A stretch of 64,000 bases of DNA from Diphasiastrum complanatum (taxonomy: Eukaryota > Streptophyta > Lycopodiopsida > Lycopodiales > Lycopodiaceae), in assembly GCA_029204225.1 (NCBI GenBank), contig CM055095.1:35055078-35119077 (forward strand), read 5' to 3'. Below the pieces are notes generated by a model. The model made no database searches. It worked only from the letters and a program-made list of their open reading frames with translations, and was not told where the DNA came from. Both the position numbers and the translations under genes were made by a program. Positions 12,501 to 23,748 of this stretch are shown in pieces; position 1 is the first letter of the stretch; each line of letters begins with the position of its first letter.

Positions 12501-14951
12501 ACTATGCAAATGAATGCTTCAAAAAGAAGAAAGATCATAGTGGAGGTGGTAAGCAAAGTAATTTCATCAATGATGATGATGAGGGCTTTTTTACGATGTC
12601 ATCTTGTCTTGTATCTCCAAATGAGTCCTTAGATCCTTGGTGGATTGATAGTCATGTTTGAAACACCATATTGAAACATGTTCCGTTTTAGAAAATGATT
12701 CTATGGTACATACTTCTCAATTGTAACTGTAGTAGAATCTGAAAGAAGTGTAGAGTCTTCTTCTTATGTTGCTGCATTACTACTAGAATAAAGTGTATCA
12801 ACAAACATTATGTGCTCAAATGTAACCCTTTTCAAGTCATCATTCTGTATAGTGATTCTTTTCATATAAATGACTAAAGGCACTGAACAGTTATCAGCAC
12901 TGGTAATTACTAACTTTCTGTATACGCACAAACGCTAAAGTTAGTATATAGCTGAGGATGTAATGACCAGGACCTACTTCTGACAAATGTATCAGAGCTG
13001 AGCATGGTGTACTTCTACTGTTCGTTGGTCGTGTCCATGGATTCCAAAGTTTCTTTGGTCCCATGTTTAAGCCCTCCTTGGACGCCAAGATGCATTATTG
13101 AGTATAAGACCCAGTGGGATTGGCTCAATGAAACTTCTTTAGTCCGAAGTTCGAGACTCCCCTTGGAAACCAAGAAGCATTGTTAAATATACGGTATTTT
13201 CATGTTCAAGCAAAAGAAACTTTCTGTTTTCATTAATAAAAGATGGGAAAACTCATCGGAGTACAAAGGGATGCATGATCAAATTTCTATATTGTGTTTA
13301 TCAGGATCTAGCTCATAATTGCTTATCTGCAAGCTCTACCATTCTTTCCTCTCATCTATTGTTAGCATTTTCAAGTGCAACAACATGCCTGCCTTGAAAC
13401 CCTAAACTATAAATATCCAAATTGACTGTACAACCAAATTGAAACAGACTAAAAAAATAAGTCCTGCCGTTCAGGCTGCGCAATACCTAGTATTCCAAGA
13501 TAAAATTTTCCCCAATCAATAGATTTTTAGCCTCTAAGATTGCACAATGAGGAATCTGGTGGCTGCTGTAATTCCAAAATCATTTCGACACAAGATGGGG
13601 GGTTTTCTTGTTTATGCTACCTTTTTTGAGAGATTATGCTGATAAAAGTTCCTTACACTATGAAAAAGGGACTTCATTTGGTATTTGCTGCAGCCTTCGT
13701 CATGGCTGAGTCCTCTCTTACCCTGGAAAAAATGATGAAATTTTGGGTTGCTAGTGCATAACAAATTACATGAATGTATGCCTATGCATATAACCTACAC
13801 CTACTCTTGGATTCTGATTAGATGAGTCGCGATATAATCTTGAGCTATTGATCATGGAGTCGATGTTCATAGGCTGTGCGTGTAGTGTAGACTCCATCAA
13901 GTTGCGGATTGCATGGCTTACTTGGGAGGGAGCTGTTATGGTTTAAGTTTGGATCAATTTCACCAAGTATTTTGGTAAGTAAGGTGTCAGCTTAGATGCA
14001 TCAAAGACTAAGCTATCAAGTCCCTGCAATTATCATCATTTTTACCTAGCTAGTAGTTACTGACTCTCTGCTTTACCGGATTTGATTAAACCCAAACCAC
14101 GACACAGAACTGCAATTAACCCCCCCCAAAAAAAAGCTTAAATTGCGGTAAATGAAAAACGAAAAAGGCAAGTCCATCATTTACGACCCTCATTGTTGTT
14201 ATGGTTTAAGTTTGGATCAATTTCATCACGTATTTTGCGCCACAAATTTGCGTCGCGCAACATTGTATTCTCTCAAAGTACAAATAGGCTTTCCAAGTTT
14301 GTAAAACATTATAAAAAATTTATTGTCAAGGTTTTTTTTTAACCTTGAGTAGGCCCATAAGTTGTACATGGGGCCCTAGGGGACAATTTCACATGCTACC
14401 AACTATCTGTTGGAACTACATGATTTCTTCATGTTGTAGGAGGGTGCACTTTTCCTAGTTAGGAAACTTGTGGACCAAGGCAAATCATGCCAAGTATCAT
14501 TGCATGAAGAGAGAAAGTAATCTATAAAAGAGACCTCCTCCTCCTAGTGGGCGCACTTTGAATGCTCCCCACAGCATACACTATCATTCTAAATAAGGAA
14601 ACAAGTTTCTTTCATGAGTTTCATGTAAGTTTCTGCTCACATCCTCTTCATCTTGCTCGCTGTCCTCCATAGCCAGTAGATCCGATCACTTCAAAAGTTT
14701 GATCTATTCATTGCATGTCGACAAATTTACAATTTGCTAGGCAATTTACTTTTGCATGTGCAAGTATTAGTCCATGCATGTTGCACTGATTTTTCCAGAT
14801 TGCTTGCATGTTGCCATAATTGCTTGCATGTCGAATGCATGTTAGTGGCTTTGATCTATTTTGAGTTGTAGAAGACCATCGAGGATTCCTAGGTTGGTAA
14901 ACCTCGATTTAAAGATCCTTTTCTATTTCTATTCTCAATTCTATAACAATT

Positions 14952-15000
<49 letters not shown>

Positions 15001-15156
15001 GTGGCTGGTGAACAACTAGTAAAGTGTACCTGCTCTGATGCCAGAAGCTCCTGCACGTTTAAGACCCTTTTTCTTGATAATGAAACTGGCACCAATGAAA
15101 AGGCTGGAAGAAAGGGCAAGCAAAAGCCCCTTATGATTGTCGGCTGAAACTGCCAT
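6542..15156 (-). CDS. NIPA-like magnesium transporter, partial at the 3' end
   Basis: Seven coding exons were assembled by hand on the minus strand: 15156-15030, 9430-9374, 9172-9082, 8968-8808, 8208-8081, 7836-7699 and 6634-6542. Together they give 795 nt (265 codons) in one frame with matching phases. The protein starts [20 protein letters not shown] and has the NIPA/DUF803 hallmarks: [110 protein letters not shown]. Family members are multi-pass membrane proteins of about 330-350 residues linked to Mg2+ transport. The last exon (after ..[12 protein letters not shown]) is not found down to position 1, where hAT and LINE sequence fills the space; it may lie beyond the window. All donors are GT except the one after 7699, which is GC. 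Function is inferred from family. Confidence 0.93.
9435..11637. other. NIPA intron 1, 3' part, no gene seen
   Basis: AT-rich intronic DNA without a supported coding region. Short open frames here have no recognisable domain. Around 10060-10160 there is a GC-richer patch with repeated GCTG/GCATG words that could be an old transposon scrap, but no terminal repeats were found. Confidence 0.5.
11638..12660 (+). mobile_element. Ty1/Copia fragment (primer-binding site and gag) inside NIPA intron 1
   Basis: TGGTATCAGAGC at 11639 is the usual plant Copia primer-binding site for initiator methionine tRNA. Downstream the + strand reads gag: [34 protein letters not shown], a continuous frame from 12219, then the zinc knuckle [18 protein letters not shown] (frameshifted, near 12470-12530) and the protease start DPWWIDS. 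Everything after the protease is missing. The fragment lies antisense to the NIPA transcript. A TAG or TGA interrupts the frame near 12118, so it is dead. Confidence 0.85.
12661..14407. other. NIPA intron 1, middle part, no gene seen
   Basis: No coding region is supported. A TATCAGAGC word at 12990, after TGTAATGACC at 12959, resembles a second decayed LTR/primer-site junction. A 29-bp direct repeat (TGTTATGGTTTAAG...) occurs at 13934 and 14197. Confidence 0.4.
14408..14947 (+). repeat. possible solo LTR in NIPA intron 1
   Basis: The block begins TGTTGGAACT and ends TCTATAACA, so it has TG...CA ends, and it contains a TATA-like CTATAAAAGAGA at about 14521 followed by a CT-rich leader. This is the layout of a plant LTR of about 540 bp. 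The flanking five bases do not match, so no target-site duplication supports it. Confidence 0.35.
14956..14998. repeat. (CT)n microsatellite next to NIPA exon 1
   Basis: About 43 bp of CT repeat. In the NIPA transcript it would be a (GA)n tract starting roughly 26-31 nt after the exon 1 donor. Confidence 0.95.
15030..15156 (-). other. NIPA gene, first coding exon
   Basis: The exon begins with ATG at 15156 and ends at 15030 before a GTACAC donor, in phase 1. It encodes the first transmembrane segment and the KKKGLKRAG loop. The start is chosen because the family normally begins a few residues before DNxKGLxLALSSSxFIG, and no in-frame upstream continuation is needed. It lies 5.6 kb from exon 2. 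Confidence 0.92.
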
Positions 15157-16489
15157 CGCAAGATCAGAAATCCCCATTATCTTGTGAAAGTGTGACGATC
15201 AGCCCGATATATGTAAAGACTGCTATATCGCATCAAAATCTGCCATTTTTGCAAGCCCCTTAAAGTTCCCCTAAGCACAACAATTTCTACCTAGATGTCC
15301 TTGTGTCTTTTCTTAGATTTTGATTTTCAGGACAGTAAGCATTCTGGTCGCATTGTAAGTTCTCTTTCCTTGAAACTCCCCCAAATTGATGAGCCTACTT
15401 GAAGGTGCAAGGTACTACTCTGAAACAAAGCTCTACAATAGGTTTTCTCAAACTTGTAATAGCTTATTTCGGTTCCCATACGTTGTCAGGCTTCAGCTTC
15501 AGTAAACATGACTTCAGAACAAGTAACTGGCTAAAAATCAATCGTAACTTATCAGTTGCACAGAGCTCGATCGATTTCTTCAGGACCAGATACGCTGATG
15601 TTCCAATGTGACTGAAATAAACCTGTCGCAGATCTGTGAACCAATGCAGATAGCAGATTGAAGAACTTTTGCAGTGAAATCACCACATCTAGTTTCTTCA
15701 TCAACCTGCCGAAGAAGACTTCGTTGCTGCCTGATTCTTCCGCGCGGTCTGTACCTGGAGCTTGAAACCTTCAGTCCCAAAGGCTTCCTTGAACACCATA
15801 AAACCATGTAACTTGTCGAAGGCCACCTTGCTCTCCAAACTGCATATATTGATGACGTTCACAGAATTAGATATCAAGAAGAGATCAGTTGCACTATGCG
15901 TTATCGATTCACTATTAGGTATCAACAATTAGATTCACAGACAAATTGCAAACCTGAGAATAAAAGAGCAAAGAAATTTCAAAATCTTGGATGATTGATG
16001 CCTTCAACCCTAACCTGGACGTCCTAACGATAATGCAACTTACTTTCTAAAAGTGAAAAAGCCTTCATCTATTTTACCCCAACAACAAGCATACTAGCCT
16101 TACAATAAACCTTTTACTTTACTCCTACCTAGCTTTGATATATTCTAGCAAAGGTTTAATAGCATGGACAATGAACAAGTAACATAAATCAAATCTAAAG
16201 CTTTGCAAGAGATCTCTAGTGGCTATAAGTATGTAAATACCTAGAAAGGAGAGGATAACTTCAAGAAAATGGCGCCATTCTTTCTCGTGTGAAGAACTAA
16301 TCGAAGAACTCCCGGATTTAATAGAAGCAGAGATACAGAAACTGCAGAAATGAAGCTGTCTCACGGCAGCAGACGTGATAGAAGCATTCGCATCAGCGAG
16401 AGGCTCGTCAATGAGCATCCACATCCAGATGGAAATCAGAAAGCGGATCGCAAATACATCTGATAATATGACGATAATAATACATTGCA
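15157..16489. other. region between NIPA start codon and leader
   Basis: Presumed leader intron or untranslated leader of the NIPA gene. Minus-strand open frames of 75-137 codons exist (for example 16538-16125) but show no recognisable domain and have the composition of untranslated sequence. No transposon domain is seen. Confidence 0.4.
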
Positions 16490-16740
16490 AACCTAATAAG
16501 TAGTTGGAAGAAACACGAAAGAGATGGATGCCACGCATGCAGCCATTGATCCGGCAGCTGTAAGAACAGATTGTGAGCTCTGATTACGATCGTATAGATG
16601 AGATGAGGCGCCACGACAAGATCTGCTTCGTCTCAGAGCGCTCACGCGCATTGGTGTTCTATCAATGAAAGCAGAGATTGAAGGAGAGGGCGAGGGCGAG
16701 GGCGAAAAGCTGTTTACCCGCTGGATAATAAAATAACCCG
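16490..16740 (-). promoter_or_regulatory. probable promoter and 5' leader of the NIPA gene
   Basis: Reading the minus strand, this stretch is more GC-rich than its surroundings. It has an AT-rich TTATTTTATTA box near 16730, a (GCCCTC)3 pyrimidine-rich tract at about 16685-16705, and then a CT-rich leader-like sequence. A short upstream ORF starting ATGGCTGCATGCGTGG reads 17 codons to TAG near 16500. It lies 1.4 kb upstream of the NIPA start codon, with no other gene between. A spliced leader is likely but the exact splice sites were not fixed. Confidence 0.4.
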
Positions 16741-16789
16741 CTGGTGCTATCCAGCGGCAAAAACAAGTGACTTATAGACCCTTTGTGGG

Positions 16790-17215
16790 GCTGGGTGGAG
16801 GCTACAACTTGCAAGGAAGTGGCCACTAGTGAAAAGCATTTATGCTTGACCCAATCATATGCTGCCACATAGGCTAATTATTATTCATTATGTGGCAAAA
16901 TACAGTTGGGTCCAGCCCAAATTCTTGAGCATGCTAATGACTATTTGTCATGTGGAAAAAAATAATTTTGTCAAGCCCAAATTCTCGGGCTGGCCAAATA
17001 TTATTTATTTCCCCATGGACAAGAGATAAATGGTCTACCCCAAACTCTAGAGCATGTTGGGAGGGAGAACGCCTTGTAACTTGCATGCACTGCTCACTCG
17101 TGAGAAGCGGTTGGGCCCGACCCAATTATATGTTGCCACCTGGACTCACATTAGGCAACTTTATTCGCCATGTGGTGAAATATGAGAGGGCTAGGCCAAA
17201 CTTTCCAAGAGTGCC
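16790..17215. repeat. diverged duplicated block upstream of the NIPA leader
   Basis: A block of roughly 130 bp near 16800-16920 recurs in altered form near 17070-17205. Shared words in order are TAACTTGCA, AGTGAAAAGC / CGTGAGAAGC, GACCCAATyATATGyTGCCAC, and CATTATGTGG / GCCATGTGG. The part between contains further GCCCAAATTCT repeats. It looks like an old, complex tandem duplication. Confidence 0.55.
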
Positions 17216-18199
17216 TTCGAATTCAAGCGGAGACGCGCAGAGAGCAAGTGTACTTTTGTTTATTTTCATCTTTATTTATATTACCTTTTATTTCTATAAA
17301 GTATGTTAATATACAAAAATATCTGAGACATTTTCATTGGAAAAACAACCTTATAAAATTATGGTGAGGCTTTTGCATGTGTTTTTTTTTTTCGTGTATT
17401 TACTTATTTATTTCTATTTTCCAACCCAAAAGATTTCCAAAGCATTTTACTTTATGGATAATTTTTTTTCGACCCACATTTTTAACTTTTATGAGTTGTA
17501 ATATCCTCTTCTAGCTTTGTTATGGACTTTCAGCATGCTTTGATGATTTTTAAGGACTTCAAGATTCATAAGTTGATGATCAAAAGTCCAAGTATAGTTT
17601 ATATTTGTTTTTAAATCTCGAATTCAATTTTCACTAAAAAAAACAATCTAAATTTGTTGTAGCATTAAGAAATGCCAATCTTTGCAAGATTTAATGCATG
17701 ACATGAATAAACATTAAAGTATCATACCAATCTTCTACTTACTCTTGTGTACCAAATTGTAGCGGGTATTTCCTATCCACCTTCAACCCTAGATCCAAGC
17801 ACTCAAGCATCAAAGGAGAAGAAGAGGATTAACTTGTTGTCACGCAAAGATTCGTTTCCATGAGAACAATAGCATAGTTCATAATCAAGCACATGCTTAT
17901 GATCCACATCTAATACTAGCAATTAACACTACTTAAGCAATGATAGATTTTACTATTCTCTCTCTATCTTTCTCTCTCACACAAAGTATAATAAAGATAA
18001 ACTCCAACAAGCATCAAATCCAACAATCAGCAAATCCAAATAAAACACGAGAGATAGAAAAGAAAAGAAGAAGAGCAAGGACATTCTATATCTATTTGAA
18101 AGAGGATTCACCTGCTTTATTGAAATGAAAAGTGAATGTACAAAATAACTCGAATCCACCACTCTATATAGTGGATTTTAGAGCTTTGGCCTCAAATCC
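17216..18199. other. intergenic, no gene seen
   Basis: AT-rich DNA with several homopolymer runs. No open frame with a recognisable domain, no RNA gene and no clear repeat structure. Confidence 0.5.
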
Positions 18200-18338
18200 T
18201 ATTGGCCAATCTCCACCTCCCTTATTAATTGAACAAGGATCAATACCAATATATTGATTAGAATGGCAGACATGGTTTGGCCCATCGCTATAAGCAATAT
18301 TTCGTAGGGAAGACTAGACTATATAATCTCATTGTTTT
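18200..18338. repeat. hairpin-repeat family copy III, left half
   Basis: The words GATCAATACCAATATAyTGATyAG and CATGGTTTGGCCyATC match copy I near 27650, and the end (GGAAGACTAGACTAT) matches GGAAAGACTGGACTATG of copy II near 31790. The copy stops exactly at the LTR of the Gypsy element and continues on the far side at 24829, so that element is inserted into this repeat. Confidence 0.65.
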
Positions 18339-19422
18339 TTTTACAAGTAGAGGTGAGGAAGACCTCCAAATCCAAGGTAGAGCCTCCAAATGTCCTCCAA
18401 GCAACCTACAAGCTTCAAGATGCTCCCCAACTCCAAGCTAGGATGCCTCCACCTGTAAGTAAGGATCTGCAAGCCTCCAAGGATCTCTCCTCCACCTGTG
18501 TCCCTACCCTTTAAACACAAAGATAGATAACAAGCTAGCCTCAAGTATTCACCACCCAACCATAGCTAGATCCAAGCTTCAAGCAAGACCTATCTAGCAC
18601 CCCCTTACTAACCATAAACAAATCACAAGCATACCACAACACTCCATAGCATTCTCAAGATCCAAACCCTACTTATGTCCCATACCATAAGCAAGATCCA
18701 AACCTCAAGCATACTACTACAAGAAAGCACTCTACACACTAGTAACAACACTAGAGCATAAGCAAAGCAAACAAGAGAGATCTCCCCCACCCAATGGGTG
18801 CCCTACTACCCTCATATAGATGGCCCATGGACCCCTCCAATGCACTATGGAGTTCCATGCTCATCCAATGAGAGAGAGAGAGAGAAGCCTAGGGGAGTTA
18901 AAGAATCTCCAAGAGCCTCCATAGGCTCATGGAAGGTTAAGAGACTCCTTCCATAACCTATGACTCTTTGAATGTCTTTCTTGTGAGAGTTGGGAACTCA
19001 ATGGACACTTTAGAAGGGCGCCCTCCTACTAGGTCCCATTGCCCAAGTTGTGCAAGTATACTTTGGTCCTAGACCAATAAAGTGATATGGTTCAAGGTTG
19101 AGGCCCAAGGTTTTAGAAAAATAGTCATCCAATGACTTTCTAACACCTCTTTAGGTTCCATACCTCCATCCAAGGCATAGACACCTACCTGTCCTAAACC
19201 AAGGACACTAGTACCTTAATCTAAGACACATTCCCTTAATACTAAGGGTACTCCTTATCCAAGGGTCACGTGACTCCATACCTCCAACTAAGGTATAGTC
19301 ACTTGCCTATCCTTATCCAATGACACATACTCTTAATCCTAACTGTACCTTGCCATTTAGCCCCCAACACTAAATGGACTATTAGGGGTCTAAAGTACTG
19401 CTAGTTACATAGGTATGTAACA
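18339..19422 (-). repeat. Gypsy element 3' LTR
   Basis: Read on the minus strand it starts TGTTACATACC and ends CTTGTAAAA. It is a near copy of 23749-24828. The interior is rich in CCTCCAA words and has a short GA run (18871-18884) that differs in length between the two LTRs. Confidence 0.9.
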
Positions 19423-19438
19423 TTCCTTCTCCCTAAAC

Positions 19439-21725
19439 TTAAATTTTTCCTTGTAGGGAAAAATTTGAAAAATTCTTCTGGAGATCAGCCTCCTTTTCCC
19501 AGGTATCCTCCTCTTCTGATTTGCCCCTCCACCTGACTAAAAATTTCCTAAGCACTCTACTCCATAGAGTCCTCTGCCGGCTATTAACAATCGCCTCGGG
19601 TTCAGGTGGTCCACTCACGGACTCATCACGAAGAAGTTTCACTAGAACTTCCACAGGGACCAGGGTCTCCCCAACCCCCAACGAGGGTTTCAACTCACTA
19701 ACGTGGAAAACATGATGCATTCCAACGTTACTGGAAGGTCTAGTTTGTATGCGACCTTGTTTATCACTTGGATAACCTTTAAATGACCACAATACCTAGG
19801 CGGCAACTTTGCACACTTACCAGTTTTCCAGCCCCTAGAGTGATTAGGGACCCTCAAAAACACCCAGTCGCTGACCATGAATACCTTGTGCTTCCGGAAT
19901 AGATTAGCATAGTGCCTTGCCCTGTCTTAGGCACTACTTATGCTATCTTTAGCCAGCTGTAACATTTCTTGCATATCCGCAAGGACATCAGTTGCGGCTT
20001 GCACCCGTAGGTTTTTCATGCCAACACTAATTGGTGATCGAGGTTGAAAACCATACATAAGCATGAAAGGGCTGAATCCGATCGCTGAATGTTTTGCACT
20101 GTTATATGCAAATTCCACCAGTGGAAGGTATTGTTCTCAATCAGACTGCCAATGGCCCACATATGCTCGAAGCATATCCTCCATTGTCTGATTGGTCCAT
20201 TCCTTTTGACCGTCTGATTCCGGATGATCTGTAGAACTCATACTTAAAGTTGTTTCCAACCTTTCAAATATTGTTTGCCAAAAATTTCCAATGAATTTTG
20301 GGTCACGATCACTAACAATATCGCAAGGCAGCCCGTACAGTCAAAAAAACTTCTCAACAAACAGTTTAGCTAGTTCTGAAGCTTTAACAGTAGTTTTCGT
20401 TGGGATAAATTGAGCAAACTTCGTAAGTCTGTCAACAATGACCCAAATCGAATTGTGGCCCTTCCCTGTACGTGGAAGCCCGACCACAAAATTTATAGAT
20501 ATACTTTCCCACTTTCCGGTAGGAATATCTAAAGGATGTAATAGGCCACTAGCTTTTAGCCTCTTTGCTTTATTTAACTGGCACATAGTATATTTAAGTA
20601 AACAACTCCGGTTCTATAATAGTAAAACACAACTGATTAATAACCGGTAACCGACTCAAAGCATCCGCTAAATATTTTGACTTCCTTTACAATAACGTAT
20701 AGAAAAGTCAAAGATTTGTATCAGCTCAGCCCATCTAGCTTGCCTCCCCTTTAAATCTGTAGCATCACAGAAATATCAAAGAGTCTGATGATCCGTCAAA
20801 ACTTCAAATCTGGCTCCATACAAATAATGTCGTCAAATTTTCAAGGAATGAACAATTGCAAACAGTTCCTTCTCATAGGTACAATACCTAGACTGAGCAG
20901 AATTGAGTTTATTGCTTTCATAAGCCACAAGATGTCCATCCTGCATCAAAACAGTTCCAATACCATAATCATTGGCATCGGTCCTAACCACAAAAGTCTT
21001 ATTAGGATCGCCAATGATTAGTATTGGTGTCGAAGTGATACTTTTCTTAAGCAACTCAAAACAATTATTCATATCCTTCGTCCACACCACTAGTGGACTC
21101 TTAGCCCTCCGGCTTAGCTTCTTTTAGCCTTTCAAGGCCTGGGTAAGGGAAAATGTTAGTCGAGCAAATTGAGGAATATGCCGACGGAAATATATTACAA
21201 ACCCCAAGAAAGACTTGATTTTCCGAACTGTGGTGAGAACAGGCCAATCAATAACTCTCTGGATACGATCGGCCTCAATCTCCACTCCCCGTTCGGAAAT
21301 CTTATGCCCCAAGTAGGACAATTCCTTCGCAAAAAAAGTCATACATAGACTCTTTGGCAAAGAGCTTTTCCCTTCTTAGGATGTCCCAGACAATCCTAAG
21401 ATATTATCTAAGAATTCCACTATGAATCTTTCCAAATATGGCGTGAACAGATTGTTCATCATGTATTGGAAAGTTGCCGGTGCATTGGTCAAACCAAAAG
21501 GCAACACCAAAAATTTGTACTGACCAAAGCGAGTTCAAAACCCAGTTTTTAGTATATCTTCTGCCTTAATGCGTATCTAATGGAATCCCGACCTTATATC
21601 TATCTTGGTAAAGTACCCAGCACCACCAAGATAATCTATTAGGTCATCCATTTGCGGCAATGGATATCTATTCTTAACGGTTACCTTGTTCAATTTCTTT
21701 ACTTTTAATGCACTTAAGGTCATTA
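19439..21725 (-). pseudogene. Gypsy pol remnant: RT, RNase H, integrase and chromodomain
   Basis: On the minus strand the RT part ([23 protein letters not shown], then [17 protein letters not shown]) starts near 21710. It ends FLDNIL, where family members have a DD pair; the second aspartate is Asn here. RNase H follows (VVRTDANDYGIGTVLMQDGH, TYEKELFAIVHSLK, 20833-21090). Integrase reads GKWESISINFVVGLPRTGKG..WVIVDRLTKFAQFIP, then IVSDRDPKFIGNFWQ and an NQTMEDMLRAYVG block (20586 to about 20130). The C-terminus has EAIVNSRQ...LVRWRGKSEEEDTWEKEADL, a chromodomain that in chromoviruses is thought to direct integration to certain chromatin. Stops and frameshifts break it repeatedly. Confidence 0.88.
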
Positions 21726-21800
21726 GGTCCAAAGACTAAATAACTAAGGACAAAATACATCCATCTCATTACTTCGAGATAGATTACCTAAGGTAGAAGC

Positions 21801-22690
21801 TAGTTATTTGACACAGTCTCGTGCAAGGTGACCCTTGTCATTGCACTTAAAGCATAGGTTCTTCTTATGAGCTTCAGCTTTATCAATGTCACCTTGATGG
21901 TTTTTAAAGTTTTTCTTGGTTTTCTTAAGAATGTTGGAATTGGGATGTGTTTCGTTAATAGCTTCCCTATCCCCCCTCTTAAATTGAAAACCTTTTTTTT
22001 GCTCATTAGGCTGTTGACCCCTAGGTGGCTTAGGTGTGTCATCAAAGTATTTTGCAGCCCTAATAGCATCTTCTAGGGTTTTTGGATGGTTCTTACGAAC
22101 ATCCACTTGATAATATTTTGGTAACCCATCAATAAACATTAACATTTGTACCTTAGGCGGAATGTCACTATAAAGTGGATTCAGTTACTCATGAAAATCT
22201 TGAATAATTCCAAACCTTTATTCATTGATAAATGACTCAACTTTTGAACGTGTTCATAGTCACCTAAAAGTGGTAGAAAATAATCCCTAAAAAGCTTGCA
22301 AAAATCATCCCATGTACAAGGTTGATTGCCCTTTGCAACTAAGTCATCCCACCAAACAAAGGCTCTTCCTTCAAGGAACATGGTGACAGTGGATAACTTT
22401 TCAGATTTAGGGAATTGGTTCATGGCAAAGTATTTGTTCCAAACATTTAGCCAAGAACTTACCACTTGTCAGTTCCTATCCTTCTTCTCCCCCTTAAACA
22501 CTTTTACGGGAGGTGGAACTACATGCTTCTTCTGATTGGCTAACCTAGACTCTAAGTCTTGGTCTCTTTGATTAGTTTCAAGAAGCTGCTTATTAGTGGC
22601 TTGAATTTGTTGGTATAAAAGTTCAAGAGCTTGTGCAACATTGAATGGGTTTGATAGATCAAATGTTGGGTTTTCATTGGTTTGATCCAT
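21801..22690 (-). pseudogene. Gypsy gag remnant
   Basis: It starts MDQTNENPTFDLSNPFNVAQ at 22690 and reads through WLNVWNKYFAMNQFP...TMFLEGRAFVWWDDLVAKG, the conserved gag core of Gypsy elements, to a zinc knuckle CFKCNDKGHLARDC near 21840. A TGA interrupts it near 22468 and a frame break follows. Only about 80 bp separate the knuckle from RT sequence, so the protease and the first part of RT have been deleted. Confidence 0.85.
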
Positions 22691-22734
22691 TGGGGTTGCT
22701 TGTGTGTGTTCCTATTATGCAAATACAACAACAA

Positions 22735-23735
22735 GTGCTCAAATTAGAATGATAGAAATGCTTCTATTGTTACATCCAATGCAGGTAAAAAGCATTTATT
22801 TCTATTCATTCAATCTTATTGTTTGTAAGCTCAATCCAAGCCTACTATTTGCAAGTTTAATCCAAGCTTAACAGGAAAACAACAACAAGCTACGATTGCC
22901 TTAATCAGAAGCAAAAATAAAAACCAACTTTTTATGTAAACTTCAATTAACTATTCCAAGCTAATGTTTACATAAAGTTCTCATTCCAATTCCAATTCCA
23001 TTTGTCATTTCAAAAGCAACCAAAGTTTTCACATTTCTCGCTATTCTAGATTTCCAAAACCAAGAAATTAGTGTCTAGAAATGGATAACTAATGAAGCTT
23101 TATGAAAACTTCAATTTTCAGATCTGATTTTCAAATTTACAGGTCTAAAAATCAAAACTTCAAAATGACAAAAAATAGAATTTCAAAACTTGTTTTATGC
23201 ACAAAATTACACTACCATTCCCTTCCTACATTGCCATTTTCATGAAACTAGGAGATAGAAAGGTGTAACTAATGAAGTTTAGATGAAAACTTCACTTTTG
23301 ATATCTGATTTTCAAATTTACAAGTCTGAAAAACAGAACTTCAAAATGAAAATCAGAACTTCAAACACTTCATTTATGCAAAAAAAACACTAGTTTTGAT
23401 CAAAACACATAGCTAGAATCAATCTTTTTTGCAAAAAAAAGTTTGTGTATATAGAGGAAGACTTCCTTTAACCATCCCACAAATCTTTTTTCAGAACTTT
23501 TAAAAACCCAAAGCCCACTTTAAAACTTCTCTAACATGATAAAAAATCAGTCCCTAAACAATTCTATAAGCATCACTACTCTCTTCCAAAGAGAAGTAGA
23601 TTCATTGGGTACTTCAACTACAAGCTTCCTACAACTAGAAAAGCCTATAATCTTCCCCAAAAAAAAAATTAGTGATGAAGAAGGTGATCTTAATAGAACT
23701 TGAAGAAGGTTAGAAATGTTACCATCCTTTGTCTA
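22735..23735 (-). other. Gypsy element 5' untranslated internal region
   Basis: Non-coding DNA between the gag start and the primer-binding site. It holds a degenerate duplicated segment of about 190 bp (around 23090-23190 and 23270-23370: GATCTGATTTTCAAATTTACA / GATATCTGATTTTCAAATTTACA). Confidence 0.55.
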
Positions 23736-23747
23736 GCTCTGATACCA
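23736..23747 (-). promoter_or_regulatory. Gypsy element primer-binding site
   Basis: TGGTATCAGAGC on the minus strand, one base inside the 5' LTR end. It is complementary to the 3' end of plant initiator Met-tRNA, which would prime minus-strand cDNA. Confidence 0.9.
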
Positions 23748-23748
23748 C

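Noticed and set aside
16125-16538. 137-codon minus-strand frame as a membrane protein gene
   Set aside because: It overlaps the putative NIPA leader, lacks a recognisable family and shows leader-like CT-rich composition.
18332-18559. Small frames duplicated at 23700-23969
   Set aside because: They lie in the LTRs of the Gypsy element and have the composition of non-coding CCTCCAA repeats.
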